Assembly (NCBI GenBank): GCA_964017155.1
Contig: OZ024862.1
Coordinates: 41,718,675-41,782,674 of the forward strand
Length of the DNA stretch: 64,000 bases
Reading direction: 5' to 3'
From: Oasisia sp. SBJ-2009
Taxonomy: Eukaryota; Annelida; Polychaeta; Sabellida; Siboglinidae
Numbering within the stretch: position 1 is the first letter of the stretch; each line of letters opens with the position of its first letter. Position numbers and translations under genes: made by a program. This document shows, piece after piece, positions 49,427 through 59,592 of the stretch. The notes beneath the pieces are model-generated. The model was given only the letters and a program-made list of their open reading frames with translations, ran no database searches and was not told the origin of the DNA.

Positions 49427-50736
49427 TCAGTAGTCGTAGACTACGTTTCTGTTTCTGTCAATCTCCAAAACTGACTCGAATTCTCCGTGGACGATGACGT
49501 TAACCGCCTGCTTGAGTGGATCATCGAAATGCATTTCCACTCGCAGGTTGCCTTTATGTACCAAATTGAAATGGGGACCGTCGCAACAATCCGGTGTGAT
49601 ATCAAAAGCAAACAGGGTGTACCCTTCCGCAAATTCCTGTCGCGTGATATCGTTTCCTTCGTCTTGAAACACCTTTCCCGTTCCAGCAAACAGGTTAAGG
49701 TAACTTCTTACATATGTACCATCGGCACCGAATTTAGGCGGCAGAGGTTTTGCCGGAACTTGTTGACCGTCAATGTACAATGCTAGACAGTTCAATTTGT
49801 TGTGTTTGGCATGGAACGGATTCTTGGCGAACGTGCCGTTGTAGGCGTCGTTGTCCACACAACACAACACTACTCTCTTCGGTAGGACACCCAAATAAAC
49901 GTTTTCGTGTGTGTGTGCGACATAGCACCTCGCGGTATGGAAAACACCTTGCAGTGTACCCTTCTCAAGGGGTACTTGGCGGTCCCCTTCTCGAGTGCTT
50001 TCACGTGACCCATCTGCACGGCAGGACTCAGTTTGGCTTACCTAGCAAACAAAACCGCTTCGTCGATACTTATCTTGTAATCCGGATTGTCTCCGCCGGC
50101 CATAAGTGAAAAGGCATTCTTGCTCTGCACTAGACGAATTTTTACATCGACGCCGTTGAGAAGATAGCGATCTTGGAGAAAAAAAAGGTCGACATGTAGC
50201 CGCCCCATCATATCGACGATTCGACTACCGGCAACGTAACCCTTTCTCTTTAGGAAACCTTTGTTACGGTCGTTGGTGGCATCCATGTGTCCAGTCGTGT
50301 CTTTGTACCATAATTCGCTAGTCAACTGACTATTTTTGGCTTCCGCCCCGTGACTCAGCAATGTTTCGATGTATGCGCGATAAGCATAGGTGTTCGTGGA
50401 AGGCGTGACAAGGGTTCCATTCAAAGACACGTCGACTTGAGTAAACAGAGAATGCATCCAGTTGTTTACGGGACCGACCGGTGCATCTTGGGGGAGGTTA
50501 CCTCCGTCTCCTCTGACCACATGTGCTTTCACGAACAGGTATGTATTGGCCAAATCCATGTAATGGTCACCCGAACCAGACAACAAGAATTCTATAGGTC
50601 CACCCGTACCTATCGACGCTACAGGTTGGTGCTCGACCCATTGAGCATGTTCGATGCTTGTTTGAGTCGTCGGTAGACTAAATAGGTCCAATTCACTCTT
50701 TATTCCCTCGCACGACAAATGATGGACGAAAGCCAT
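49427..50736 (-). pseudogene. Polinton major capsid protein gene, interrupted
   Basis: The frame opens with ATG at 50736 (MAFVHHLSCEGIKSELDLFS) and contains SGSGDHYMDLANTYLFVKAH, typical of the double jelly-roll major capsid protein. It is interrupted by an in-frame TAA at 50038-50040. It is interrupted again by a shift of frame within a short CA-rich run near 49907-49920, after which the second jelly roll is open to TGA at 49427. The gene would otherwise be of normal length. The CA run suggests slippage as the cause of the frameshift. Confidence 0.85.
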
Positions 50737-50742
50737 GGTTGT

Positions 50743-51200
50743 CTAATTGCCGAATATGTCGTCTGGATGCGTGTTCTGCCGTCTCCGTTTCCTAGCGACA
50801 CCGACCAAACGTCTCGTCGGCTTGCGTTTTATAGTGCAGTGCACTAGGCGAATACCCGGTGGTCCGTGGGTACTGCTTCCTAGCACCTTACCAATCAATC
50901 TTTCCCGGTCTCTTTGAGGCGTCTTTTCGCCGACGATTTAATGCTCTGTCCCGACAATACGTCGCCGGCTACACCCAAACCTGTTTTCAACGCTCCTTTT
51001 CCCAGTGCCAGTGCCCCTCTCTTGATCAGCGGCATAGCGCTTCGAATAAGGCCATCGAACAAACTACCGAGTCCGTGACCTCGCTGCACTCTAGCTCCGA
51101 CAAACACGGGCAATCCTTCACCCACTTGTCTGACGTAATAGTCTTCGTAGGCGCGACTGCGACTGTCGCGACTGTCGCGACTGTTGCGACTGTGACTCAT
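50743..51200 (-). pseudogene. Polinton pX/core-like protein gene, frameshifted
   Basis: ATG at 51200, an Arg/Ser-rich start, then a glycine-rich hydrophobic segment (GLGSLFDGLIRSAMPLIKRG) that ends at a stop near 50895. A second open frame overlapping it carries the very basic C-terminus with DDIFGN and TAG at 50743. Basic proteins ending this way are the pX-like virion core proteins of Polintons and adintoviruses. One small indel near 50893 separates the frames. Confidence 0.65.
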
Positions 51201-51991
51201 GTTTCGAAAAACGATGGTTTGCGTCGTCGAAAATGAAGCGTCACTGTCACTCTACCACGTTCGCATGGTACGCGACGTCCCGCGTCGTCTCTTATATCGA
51301 TCTCGATCGTCGTGAATTCTTTGTGCAAGACGGGAATGTATTGCACATTGTCAACACTCTTGGACACCACATCTCCGTGTTTGCCTTCTAATGGTACGGC
51401 CCTCAGCAACGGCGCAACGGTGTCCCCGACCACACGTGATTCCACAACGTTAGTGTAGACGTAGAGTGCATAAAACCCTTGCGACATGTCTATCACAGAC
51501 TCGGCCTCTATGAGTGTGGTGAAATGTTTTTTGTTTTCGTTTTCGTTTTCGGGAGAGGTGTAAACATCGTTGTGCATACCTAATATGTTTTGTAGGTTCA
51601 GCGAGTACACGGAAAATGTGCTGTTTTGAACCATGTGTATAGTCACTTTTTATGTTATGTTGTTATACCTCAATTTCACATTATTTTCTTTCGTGACCGC
51701 CCGTATTCTTTTGTTGATTGTCCGAAAAAACATTTCGGGGGTGTCGTAGTAACCCGCATCGATGTGCACAGCGAAAGTCGCACCGCCGAGGGTGACCCCT
51801 AGACACGTATTTTCGCTGGTGATGTTATACCAACTGTGACTGTACTGCATTTCAACCAGACCGCATTCCCATTGACCTGATAGACTTACTAGTTGCGGCA
51901 AGGCCGTGATATAGTGGGTCAACGTGTTGTCGGGATGCAAGTCCAATGACGCGTTGCTAGGTAGTGTGAGGTAGAAACCGTTTTCAGACAT
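51197..51991 (-). pseudogene. Polinton minor capsid (penton) protein gene with one stop
   Basis: ATG at 51991 (MSENGFYLTLPSNASLDLHP) with NTLTHYITALPQLVSLSGQW and ECGLVEMQYSHSWYN, the conserved opening of the Polinton penton protein. One in-frame TAA at 51650-51652 interrupts an otherwise continuous 264-codon frame that ends in HFRRRKPSFFET. It overlaps the upstream membrane-protein gene by 8 bp and the downstream core-protein gene by 4 bp. Confidence 0.85.
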
Positions 51992-52268
51992 GTCGATCTC
52001 GTTTCATCGACGGGTTCGGCAACAGGTATCCAAGGCAACTGCTCAATAACGCCGTCCACAGATTAGAGTTAGCGTCGGTCTTAGTCAGGTTGTAAATACT
52101 GACCACTATCACAGTGTACAGCACGGCGACTTGACAAAAGAAGACGATTTCCGCTTTGGGACACGAATTTCCAAACAACACCCAACGTTTGCTGGTACTT
52201 CCGGTATCTTCCACGATGTCTTCGACGGTGTCTTCGAGAGGAACCACCACCTCTGTCGTAACGTGCAT
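51984..52268 (-). CDS. Polinton small membrane protein
   Basis: First ATG in frame at 52268; the frame is open to 52301 with a non-ATG codon. It has an acidic N-terminus, then one strong membrane segment (AEIVFFCQVAVLYTVIVVSI) and the conserved LWTALLSSCLGYLLPNP tail, which I associate with Polinton gene sets. It overlaps the penton gene start and follows the integrase directly. Specific role unknown. Confidence 0.7.
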   Translation of the reverse strand: MHVTTEVVVPLEDTVEDIVEDTGSTSKRWVLFGNSCPKAEIVFFCQVAVLYTVIVVSIYNLTKTDANSNLWTALLSSCLGYLLPNPSMKRDRHV

Positions 52269-52297
52269 AGCAACAATGGCCGTACGAGTGACGACCG

Positions 52298-53341
52298 TCA
52301 CCCTTTATACGCTACCAATGACGACTTGTCCACCCAGCTGTTAAACGACTCGGGATAGCCTAACCATTTGATTAGGACCTGTGTCTTTCTCCCACGCTTG
52401 CGCTGCTGCAACACTTTCTCGATACGATACACTTTGTCTTTGGTTACTACCAGTTTCTGGAGTTCTTGTTCGTAAAACGTACCCTCAATCCGCGAGCCTT
52501 GGTCGTCGATCAAGCGATAAACCGGTGGATCCGTACGATGCACTGACTTAACAGTATATATCTCGTCACTCCAGTTGGGTAAGTAACCTTTCTTGAATTG
52601 CCTCTTGGCTTTGCTGATACGAACGCGATCGTTGACTTTTAAACCAGGTTCAATTGTGCTGGCTCTTTCGTTTCCGTACAATCGCTGCCACACCTCTTCT
52701 TGGTTGACGACGTTCATCTCCACCGGTGACATACCGATACTTCGGTGATAACTGGCGTTGTACGAATCCACGAGATGTTGTAGCACGTCTAGATACCTCA
52801 ACGTCTGATATTTCGTGAAATATCTCCACATTCGGGTCTTGAGATTACGATTAAATCGTTCAACGATGCAAGCTTTGGTCTCTTCGTTGTGTGTAGTGAA
52901 ATGACGGATGCTTTTTTTTCTCAAAAAATCTTGCAATTGTCTATTCAGAAACTCTTTTCCTTTGTCCGTCTGCATTTTCTGTGGTCCATCGTTATTCCTT
53001 AGCAGGCGACGAAATGCCGCCGTGAGTGAGGACGCCGACTTGTTTTTCAAAGGAACAGACCAGGCTTTTTTCGAGAACACATCAATGACGGTCAGAATGA
53101 AAGTGTGACCGTCGTTGTACCATTTCAAACGCGACATGTCGACTAGGTCGGCTTGCCATTGGTGATTTATTCCACCAACAACAACACGTCGACGTCTTTC
53201 ACCGACGCCGCCAGGGCGGGGTGGGAAGCACGACGCAAACGATCGACACCCCCCATAGCTCCCGGTTTGCTTCGGGCCGTAGTAAATGCTATTTAAAATA
53301 CGGCTATCTGAAAGTGTCTTGTTATCTACGCGACCAGCCAT
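52298..53341 (-). CDS. Polinton integrase with chromodomain
   Basis: ATG at 53341 (MAGRVDNKTLSDSRILNSIY), 347 residues. The integrase core has its acidic residues in WQADLVDMS, MQTDKGKEF and CIVERFNRNLK, with 34 residues between the last two, followed by YNASYHRSIGMSP. The C-terminus is a chromodomain (YRIEKVLQQRKRGRKTQV then IKWLGYPESFNSWV). A family member normally has about 30-40 more residues between GSYGG and NHQWQADL; that segment seems deleted and replaced by an Arg/Gly-rich stretch. The protein may therefore lack part of its N-terminal domain. The frame is otherwise intact. Confidence 0.88.
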   Translation of the reverse strand: MAGRVDNKTLSDSRILNSIYYGPKQTGSYGGCRSFASCFPPRPGGVGERRRRVVVGGINHQWQADLVDMSRLKWYNDGHTFILTVIDVFSKKAWSVPLKNKSASSLTAAFRRLLRNNDGPQKMQTDKGKEFLNRQLQDFLRKKSIRHFTTHNEETKACIVERFNRNLKTRMWRYFTKYQTLRYLDVLQHLVDSYNASYHRSIGMSPVEMNVVNQEEVWQRLYGNERASTIEPGLKVNDRVRISKAKRQFKKGYLPNWSDEIYTVKSVHRTDPPVYRLIDDQGSRIEGTFYEQELQKLVVTKDKVYRIEKVLQQRKRGRKTQVLIKWLGYPESFNSWVDKSSLVAYKG

Positions 53342-53375
53342 GACGTAATAACACCGTAGTGTAGTGCGCGATTGT

Positions 53376-54117
53376 TTAATACGGATCCCATCGTGTGTGT
53401 TGCAAAGGGGTGGTGATGGTGGAGGAGACGCGAGATATGCGCGACGACGATGATGAAGGACGTCTACCACTGTTACCCGCGATGGGAGTGGGAGTGGGGG
53501 TGGTTTCTTTTGAAGCGCCGCCGGCGATGGAGGAAGTTGTCGTCTGTATGTAACTCCAACGTTCCGGGTTACCGACTAAATCCATGGGTGCGTTCACGTC
53601 TTTGAGACCTCGAGCGAACGTTTTCCACCGGTTGAAACGACTTCCGTTTTCTCAGAGCGTCGTTCACGAGATCAACGATGTTACTTCCGGGCACCGGCAC
53701 ATTTCTATACACCATCTCTCCACGATCGTTCCAACTCACTGTACCTTTTATTTTATAGAGTAGACGACGTGCTTTTGGCTTCAAGCTTTTTGGTACACTA
53801 TCTATGATTTCTTTTTCCACACCAGGTTCTGCTCTCGTTTCTTTGACTACTTCGTCTTCTTTTACGGGTGCTTTGTCAATAGTCACACGCACGGGTTGTT
53901 GACTAGACTTGTTAGAAAAGACATTATAACGCATTAACACCTGGTTATACAAAACGACTTTCTCTCTGTCGCTTAAGTCACCGCGGTCTAGAATGGATCT
54001 CATTTCTTCGTCGAGACGTCGCATAATATTTCCAATAGGATTGGTGGAAAGTTGCTGCGGTGGAACGGACTCCAAAATACGGGGATCGACCTGCGCCATT
54101 TTCTTTGCGTATTCCAT
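53376..54117 (-). pseudogene. Conserved Polinton protein, 182 residues plus displaced tail
   Basis: ATG at 54117. Contains EEMRSILDRGDLSDREKVVL and a Lys/Arg-rich C-terminal half. The first frame ends at 53569. The overlapping frame 53597-53376 opens with APMDLVGNPERWSYI, a motif I associate with the C-terminus of this Polinton protein, so a small indel near 53600-53620 probably split the gene. Function unknown; likely a virion or DNA-associated protein. Confidence 0.6.
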
Positions 54118-54131
54118 AGCGGCCAGAATCC

Positions 54132-54359
54132 TTACGACTGAAGCAAGCTAATAACCAATGGAGCGAGAAGTGACTTGGCTAACGGAGCTAACAACGCCCC
54201 AACGAAACCACCTTTCTGTAGAATACGTTTCCTCTCGTGTAAAGCAGTCTTCCTTTTTACCAAAGCTCGCAGGTCCTTCTTGTACCGACGCAGTCTCCCC
54301 TTCTGACTTTTCTTCAGTGGTAGGTACCACCATTTAAGATGTTGTGTGCACACTCGCAC
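54132..54359 (-). pseudogene. Small basic/hydrophobic Polinton protein, 5' end displaced
   Basis: A frame of about 75 codons: very basic first two thirds (KGRLRRYKKDLRALVKRKTA) and a hydrophobic end (GALLAPLAKSLLAPLVISLL). There is no ATG in frame. An ATG at 54381 opens the neighbouring frame and could be the original start, with a small indel near 54325. Probably a minor virion protein. Confidence 0.5.
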
Positions 54360-54507
54360 AAACTTTGGACCAGACCTCCATTCCCCTTCTCAATAATGGC
54401 CCTAACTAATGCAGGGTCAGTCTTAGCCAGGAGACAAAGGCACGGTACGTTTCTCTTCAGTAGGGACGACATATTGAATGATGGACGTGACTACGGTGTG
54501 GTTCTAT

Positions 54508-54968
54508 TTATATCTTGGGAATGTAAGCATACTGATACGTTCCAGAGTCAGGTATGATGTTACTGCGCAGGCGCAAGTGTTCCGGTGTGGACTGTTTCAA
54601 GTCGACGAATAGGTAGCCGTGACGAACGGACGTTGCGTCTCTGAATGCCTCTTGCATGTATTTTCTTGCATGTATTTTACCCTCTCGTCCGTTTCCGACA
54701 TGAGATCGTCGATGACCACCAAGTTTCTATTGTTAGGATCGAAAGAAGACAAATCGGGAAGACCCTCGACTCATTCTAAGTTCGGATGTATGGTAGAGAG
54801 GGTGGAATACAATGGCTGCCATTCTCCGTAACACCACGTGATCTTTTCGGGTGGTAAATTTACCAGTGTGTGGGAGTGACGTAACAAAGATACAACAAAG
54901 GTTGTCTTACCACAACCTGTCGGTCCGGCGACGATGCTGGTAAACGGGTGAACTAACCTGGTGTCCAT
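54508..54968 (-). pseudogene. Polinton packaging ATPase, internally deleted and frameshifted
   Basis: ATG at 54968, Walker A GPTGCGKTTF near residues 15-24, stop at about 54771. The next part of the gene is open in another frame and holds the Walker B segment (NLVVIDDLMSETDERV). Directly after it a 14-bp tandem duplication (AAATACATGCAAG-type, about 54647-54676) shifts the frame again before the conserved C-terminus ends at 54508. About 65 residues normally present between Walker B and the C-terminus are missing. Not functional. Confidence 0.8.
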
Positions 54969-55041
54969 ACTTTAACCAACTGACCAACGGGACCAGGGTG
55001 GACGGAACTTATACTTGTACTTATACTGAGAGAGAACACAA
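54969..55041. other. Junction between ATPase and right arm
   Basis: Contains TACTGAGAGAGAACACAAC (55024-55042), which recurs inside the right arm at about 55449-55467 and marks a possible recombination point. Confidence 0.6.
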
Positions 55042-55605
55042 CATTTGTCAAGAGTTGTATGCAATGTCCGCATTGATGACTCCATGCGTGCGTGCGTGTT
55101 TGCATACATACATACATACATACATACATGCTTGCGTGTGTGTTCGTGTATGTTCTTAATTACAATAAAAATGTCGACACCATTTTGTGAGTTTTCAATG
55201 TTTTATTCACAAACTCAATATAACAATGTATATACAATTCTTGTCAGCCACCCAAGAGGAAGTGATATAATAAGAATTCTTGTAAACCTTAACTATTGAT
55301 TTTACACAATTCTTGTGCGACACCCAAGAAAAAGTGTCAAATATAGATATATATGTAGTCACAGTATTTCATATTTTGTGAAAATTATGTCACATTTCAT
55401 GACATGATGATATGATCCATACAGGTAATAAAATTATATTTTGTTGTTATACTGAGAGAGAACACAACCAACCAATAAGGTTTGCACATTTTTTATTAAA
55501 GCAGAACACAACACAACACATGTATTTACAGGTGATTCTCAAAGCAGCTAACTAACCTAACGTTAAACATTATGTCTCCAACGCTCTGACAACACGTGCA
55601 TTTAT

Positions 55606-55917
55606 TTACAGTTCATCTTCTAACGCAGCAAGTACCATACGTTTAACATTATTTCGCCATCGCTCTGAAGGAGACTCCTCCAACCAACTCTTGATGGCAT
55701 TCAACCGTTCGGGTGCCACGTCGGATTGTCTAAGATCTACCTCGAGTAAAATGGTCAACCAGTCCCTAATGACTGCAGTGGAGTTAAGTTTGTCCACAGC
55801 CTCGTCAAAGTGTATGTCAATTAAAATGTCATCAGGCAAGAGACAATCGTATTGGAGTTGACTAGGGTGGTCTATTTCGCAACCGTAGAATAGACGGCCG
55901 TTTTTCGAGGTTGTCAT
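55606..55917 (-). CDS. Polinton arm ORF, 103 residues, right-arm copy
   Basis: Mirror of 48012-48323 with one residue difference. The frame is fully open. Confidence 0.6.
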   Translation of the reverse strand: MTTSKNGRLFYGCEIDHPSQLQYDCLLPDDILIDIHFDEAVDKLNSTAVIRDWLTILLEVDLRQSDVAPERLNAIKSWLEESPSERWRNNVKRMVLAALEDEL

Positions 55918-55946
55918 ATGTTCTAGGTATACGACACGAAATAGTT

Positions 55947-56204
55947 ATGGGTAACGTCATCATGAACACCGATCATATACAGGACTGGGTCAGCTACGAG
56001 CACACACCCGAGAACAACAAGCGAAAACACCCGGCGTGGAACTACTCATCCACCAAGCGACTGTCTTCATTGGTGGACACACCACAGAATCCCATGGGAG
56101 AGACATGTGACATCTTTAGTTTGTCCACCCAGACATTTCGCGAGAGGCAGCACCCACAATCATACTTGCGACATTTCGTACTTGTTAACAACACACTTCG
56201 ATAG
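55947..56204 (+). CDS. Polinton arm ORF, 85 residues, right-arm copy
   Basis: Mirror of 47725-47982, ATG at 55947, with two residue differences (L/F and A/V). The frame is fully open. Confidence 0.55.
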   Translation: MGNVIMNTDHIQDWVSYEHTPENNKRKHPAWNYSSTKRLSSLVDTPQNPMGETCDIFSLSTQTFRERQHPQSYLRHFVLVNNTLR

Positions 56205-56819
56205 GGAAATTGTACCAAGCTACTGCAGAGAATAGAACCTCGCACATGTATATCGTGCTATGATTAACCTCCGTGGTTAGGACAACAAGCATGTTGACCA
56301 AGGCGTGTCTGCGTTGGCGGTACATTCTAAATGTATTATTGTGTTTTACTAGAATAAATGTACAAACCGTATTGCTGGTTCTTTCTCATGTTGTTACTTG
56401 CGTTCACCCAGGTCCCCGTTGTGTCATGTACTCGAGCTTATTACACAAATAACTATTAACTTCGTTGTCATGCCATCACCCATTATGTCAAGTGACAACT
56501 TTCGTAGTCTATCCTCGTAAGGAATGCTTTATTTTCTAAGTCTCCTAAAAGAAAACATTACATTTGCACTTATACACACGAGGCTAGGACAGTTTTATGT
56601 CATGCGCACACCATGACTTCCGCTAAAATGACGTTTCCTACCACGTGCAAAACACAACTTCCGTAAAAAATGGCGGGGCAGACCAGCACCATAACACAAT
56701 TTCTTGTAAAATTAGACCTTCGACCATAGTCATAACGTTAAAACTGGTTCCATTTAAAGTTTCATCGCGATAACCTTGACAAGTTTTCTTATTTGCCTGA
56801 GTCAGTGTGCTATCTACAT

Positions 56820-58260
56820 AGCATTTCGTAACGTTTCACCGTGTCATTGCGTTAGACATGTAGTGTTTTAACAAATTTAACTAAGTTAGTTTTGTAATTC
56901 GTAGTAAATAGAATATTTTTCTATTATACGTCATAACTTTGTCAAGTTATTTCATATTTTACTAACTCGGTGTGCCGACTTTTGTACCATTTCACAATTT
57001 TTCAACGCATCACCGCGATGACTTTGTCATTTTCACGTATTTTTAGTGTTTACATGCTATAACTTTGACAAGTTTCTCATATTCTGCTACGTCGGTTTGC
57101 TATCCTCGTTCCATTTCGTAACGTTTCACCGTTTCATTGCGTTATACAGGTAGTGTTTTTACTAATTTAACTAACTTATTCTTGTAACTTGTAGTAAAAT
57201 GGAATATGTTTCTGTTTCAACACCATAACTTTGTCAAGTTTTTCATATTTTACCAAACCGGTGCACCAACTTTGTATCATTTCACAACTTTTTCAGCGTT
57301 TCACCGCCATCACTTTGTCAATTTCACTTAGTTTTAGGGTTTACATACCATAACTTTGTCAAGTTTGTCATATTTTACTCACACGGTGCACCAACTTTAT
57401 ACCATTTCACATATGTTTAGCGTTTCACCGCCATGACTTTGTCAATTTCATGTATTTTTAGTGTTTACATGCTATAGCTTGTCGTTGCCCAATCCATACA
57501 CACGAGACTAGGACAGTTTTATGTCATGCGCAGACCATAACTTCCGTTAAAATAACGCTTCCTACCACGTGCAAAACACAACTTCCGTAAAAATGTTGGG
57601 TCACATCAGGACCGTAACACAATTTCTTGCATAATTACACATTCAATCATAGTGATAACGTTAAAAATTAGTGCCATTTAAAGTTTCCATGCAATAACCC
57701 TGCCAACTTTTCTTATTTCATTGAGCCAGTGTGCTCACCTCGTTCCGTTTCGTAACGTTTCACCGTTTCATTGCGTTATACAGGTGGTGTTTTCACAAAT
57801 TTAACTAAGTTATTCTTGTAACTTGTAGTAAAATAGTATAGTTTTCTATTCTACGCCATAACTTTGTCATGTTTTTTCATATTTACTAACTCGGTGTGCC
57901 AACTTTATACCATTTTACAACTTTTTTCATCGTTTCACCGCCATCACTTTGTCAATTTTACGTGTTTTTAGTGTTTACATCCCATAACTTTGTCAAGTTT
58001 TTCATATTTTACTAACTCCATGTACCAACTTTGTACCATTTCACAACTTTTTCAGCGGTTCACCGCCATCACTTTGTAAATTTTACGTATTTTTAGTGTT
58101 TACATGCCATAACTTTGTCATGTTTTTCATATTTTACTAACTCCATGTGCCAACTTTGTATCATTTCGCAACTTTTTCAGCGTTTCACCGCAATCACTTT
58201 GTCAATTTTGTTTACATGCCATAACTGTGTCATGTTTTTTCATATTTTACTATATTGCAA
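56820..58260. repeat. Subterminal tandem repeats of the right arm
   Basis: Mirror image of the 45650-47090 block, with the same unit and only scattered differences. Confidence 0.85.
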
Positions 58261-58495
58261 CATTGTTGGATGAAAAAACAGCAGTCATAGAGTACAATAT
58301 TAAGTCACGTGATCGATTAGCCGAATACGTATCCGGCAGATGACTCCACCTGTTCTTTCACCTAGTGTGTAATTCGTCATCTATCCGCGAGGGCACGCTA
58401 CATAACCTCTAACGCCATAAAAAATAAGACACACGAATTTGGACAGTATTAGTTCGTGAATTGCCCGTAAGGGGGCGACACTAATACACGACTAT

Positions 58496-58785
58496 CCACC
58501 AGAGGGCGCCACTTGATCGGTGGAATTCCACCAGTGGAATTCTACCGCTCCAGACCAAGAAAAAGTAAGACACACGAATTTGGACATTATTAGTTCGTGA
58601 ATTGTCCGTAAGGGGTCGACACTAATACACGACCTATCCACCCGAGGGCGCCACTTTAAAAAATAAGACGCACTAATGTTGTGCACTGCTAGTTCGTGAC
58701 TGGTCCACCAGGCGGCGCCACTTGTGCATGATCTATCCGCCAGATGGCGCCACTAGTACACGCCTTATCCACCAGAGGGCGCCAC
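58496..58785. promoter_or_regulatory. CTCF-consensus-like motif cluster in right terminus
   Basis: CCACCAGAGGGCGCCAC at about 58496 and 58769, CCACCCGAGGGCGCCAC, CCACCAGGCGGCGCCAC and CCGCCAGATGGCGCCAC between them. It mirrors the left terminus and adds one good match. Confidence 0.5.
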
Positions 58786-58876
58786 TTGACCGGTGGAATT
58801 CCACCGATGGAATTACACCGGTGGAATTACACCGCTCCGCTCCAAGTGCCTAACGATAAGCACCTACTAAACTACT

Positions 58877-58882
58877 AATGTT
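58877..58882. repeat. Polinton target-site duplication, right
   Basis: AATGTT, identical to 45031-45036. Confidence 0.9.
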
Positions 58883-58990
58883 TATCTTGTAATAAAATAT
58901 AAGTTAAAATGCATTGAAGTTATTCATTCAGCCCAAACACTGTTTATATTACCTGGCTGTATATTTATGTAGCAGGCTTAGTACAATTGA
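58883..58990. other. Continuation of the copy C flank
   Basis: Matches the complement of about 23235-23320 beside copy A (AAGTTAAAATGCATTGAAGT, TTATTCATTCAG). It ends with a single relic of the 51-bp minisatellite unit at 58972-58989 (GCAGGCTTAGTACAATTG). Confidence 0.8.
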
Positions 58991-59009
58991 CTGTGTGTGT
59001 GTGTGTGTT

Positions 59010-59074
<65 letters not shown>
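58991..59074. repeat. (GT)n microsatellite
   Basis: About 80 bp of nearly pure (GT)n. It starts exactly where the shared flank ends. Confidence 0.95.
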
Positions 59075-59077
<3 letters not shown>

Positions 59078-59326
59078 AGACAGCATGCAAACGTTAATCT
59101 AACGTTAATTTAACGTTTGCAGAAACGTTTGTTTAACGTTTACGTCTGAACGTTTTTCTAGCGTTATTTTGCTCGTTTATTTAACGTAGATCTACGTTTA
59201 CTTTCTAACCAAAAAAAACCCCAAAAACTAACGTTTCGGGAACGTTAGAGATTTAACCGTAACCCAAATAAAACGGTTCTAACCAAAGGCAAACGTTAAT
59301 GTAACGTTTGCATGCTATCTGGGATA
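59075..59326. mobile_element. MITE rich in AACGTT, CCCAGAYAGCATGC ends
   Basis: The left end is CCCAGACAGCATGCAAACGT and the right end is the complement of CCCAGATAGCATGCAAACGT. AACGTT-containing words occur throughout in both orientations. No TSD is evident beside the (GT)n tract. Confidence 0.75.
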
Positions 59327-59480
59327 TAGTTTAGGGTAATGTCGGTTCAGTGTTGTGTGTGGCAGGTTCATACTCTGCTGGTGTTTCTTATGCAAACACT
59401 ACATGTTGTGTGCACACACATTGATTCCATTTAATAAGTTTAGCTGGTTTTGTGATATTTTAGGAATGCATTGAACTACT

Positions 59481-59481
<1 letters not shown>

Positions 59482-59547
<66 letters not shown>

Positions 59548-59557
59548 TATATATATA

Positions 59558-59588
<31 letters not shown>
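59482..59588. repeat. (TA)n microsatellite
   Basis: (TA)n with two short AAATATA interruptions. Confidence 0.95.

Positions 59589-59592
<4 letters not shown>

Larger units (their letters stand above)
45037..58876. mobile_element. Polinton/Maverick element, 13,840 bp, no polymerase B
   Basis: Ends AGTAGTATAGTAGG (left) and the complement of AGTAGTTTAGTAGG (right) with a 6-bp TSD. Inverted arms 45037-48942 and 55042-58876 enclose a core with nine co-oriented minus-strand genes. These include an integrase, an adenain-type protease, a packaging ATPase and jelly-roll capsid proteins, the hallmark set of Polintons. These elements replicate through their own protein-primed DNA polymerase and integrate with a retroviral-type integrase. 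No polymerase frame is present, the ATPase is internally deleted and both capsid genes are interrupted, so this copy cannot complete the cycle alone. Arm identity is very high. Confidence 0.93.
55042..58876 (-). repeat. Polinton right inverted arm (3,835 bp)
   Basis: Reverse complement of 45037-48942. Its inner 40 bp (55042-55081) correspond to the duplicate of the protease 3' end on the left side, although no protease gene lies beside it here. Confidence 0.93.

Noticed and set aside
53341..53470. Integrase start at 53470
   Set aside because: The extra 43 residues are low-complexity Arg/Pro. The ATG at 53341 gives the expected family N-terminus.
53376..53597. Separate small gene opening near 53597
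   Set aside because: Better explained as the displaced C-terminal part of the 54117-53569 Polinton gene; its Ser/Pro-rich remainder overlaps the integrase upstream region.
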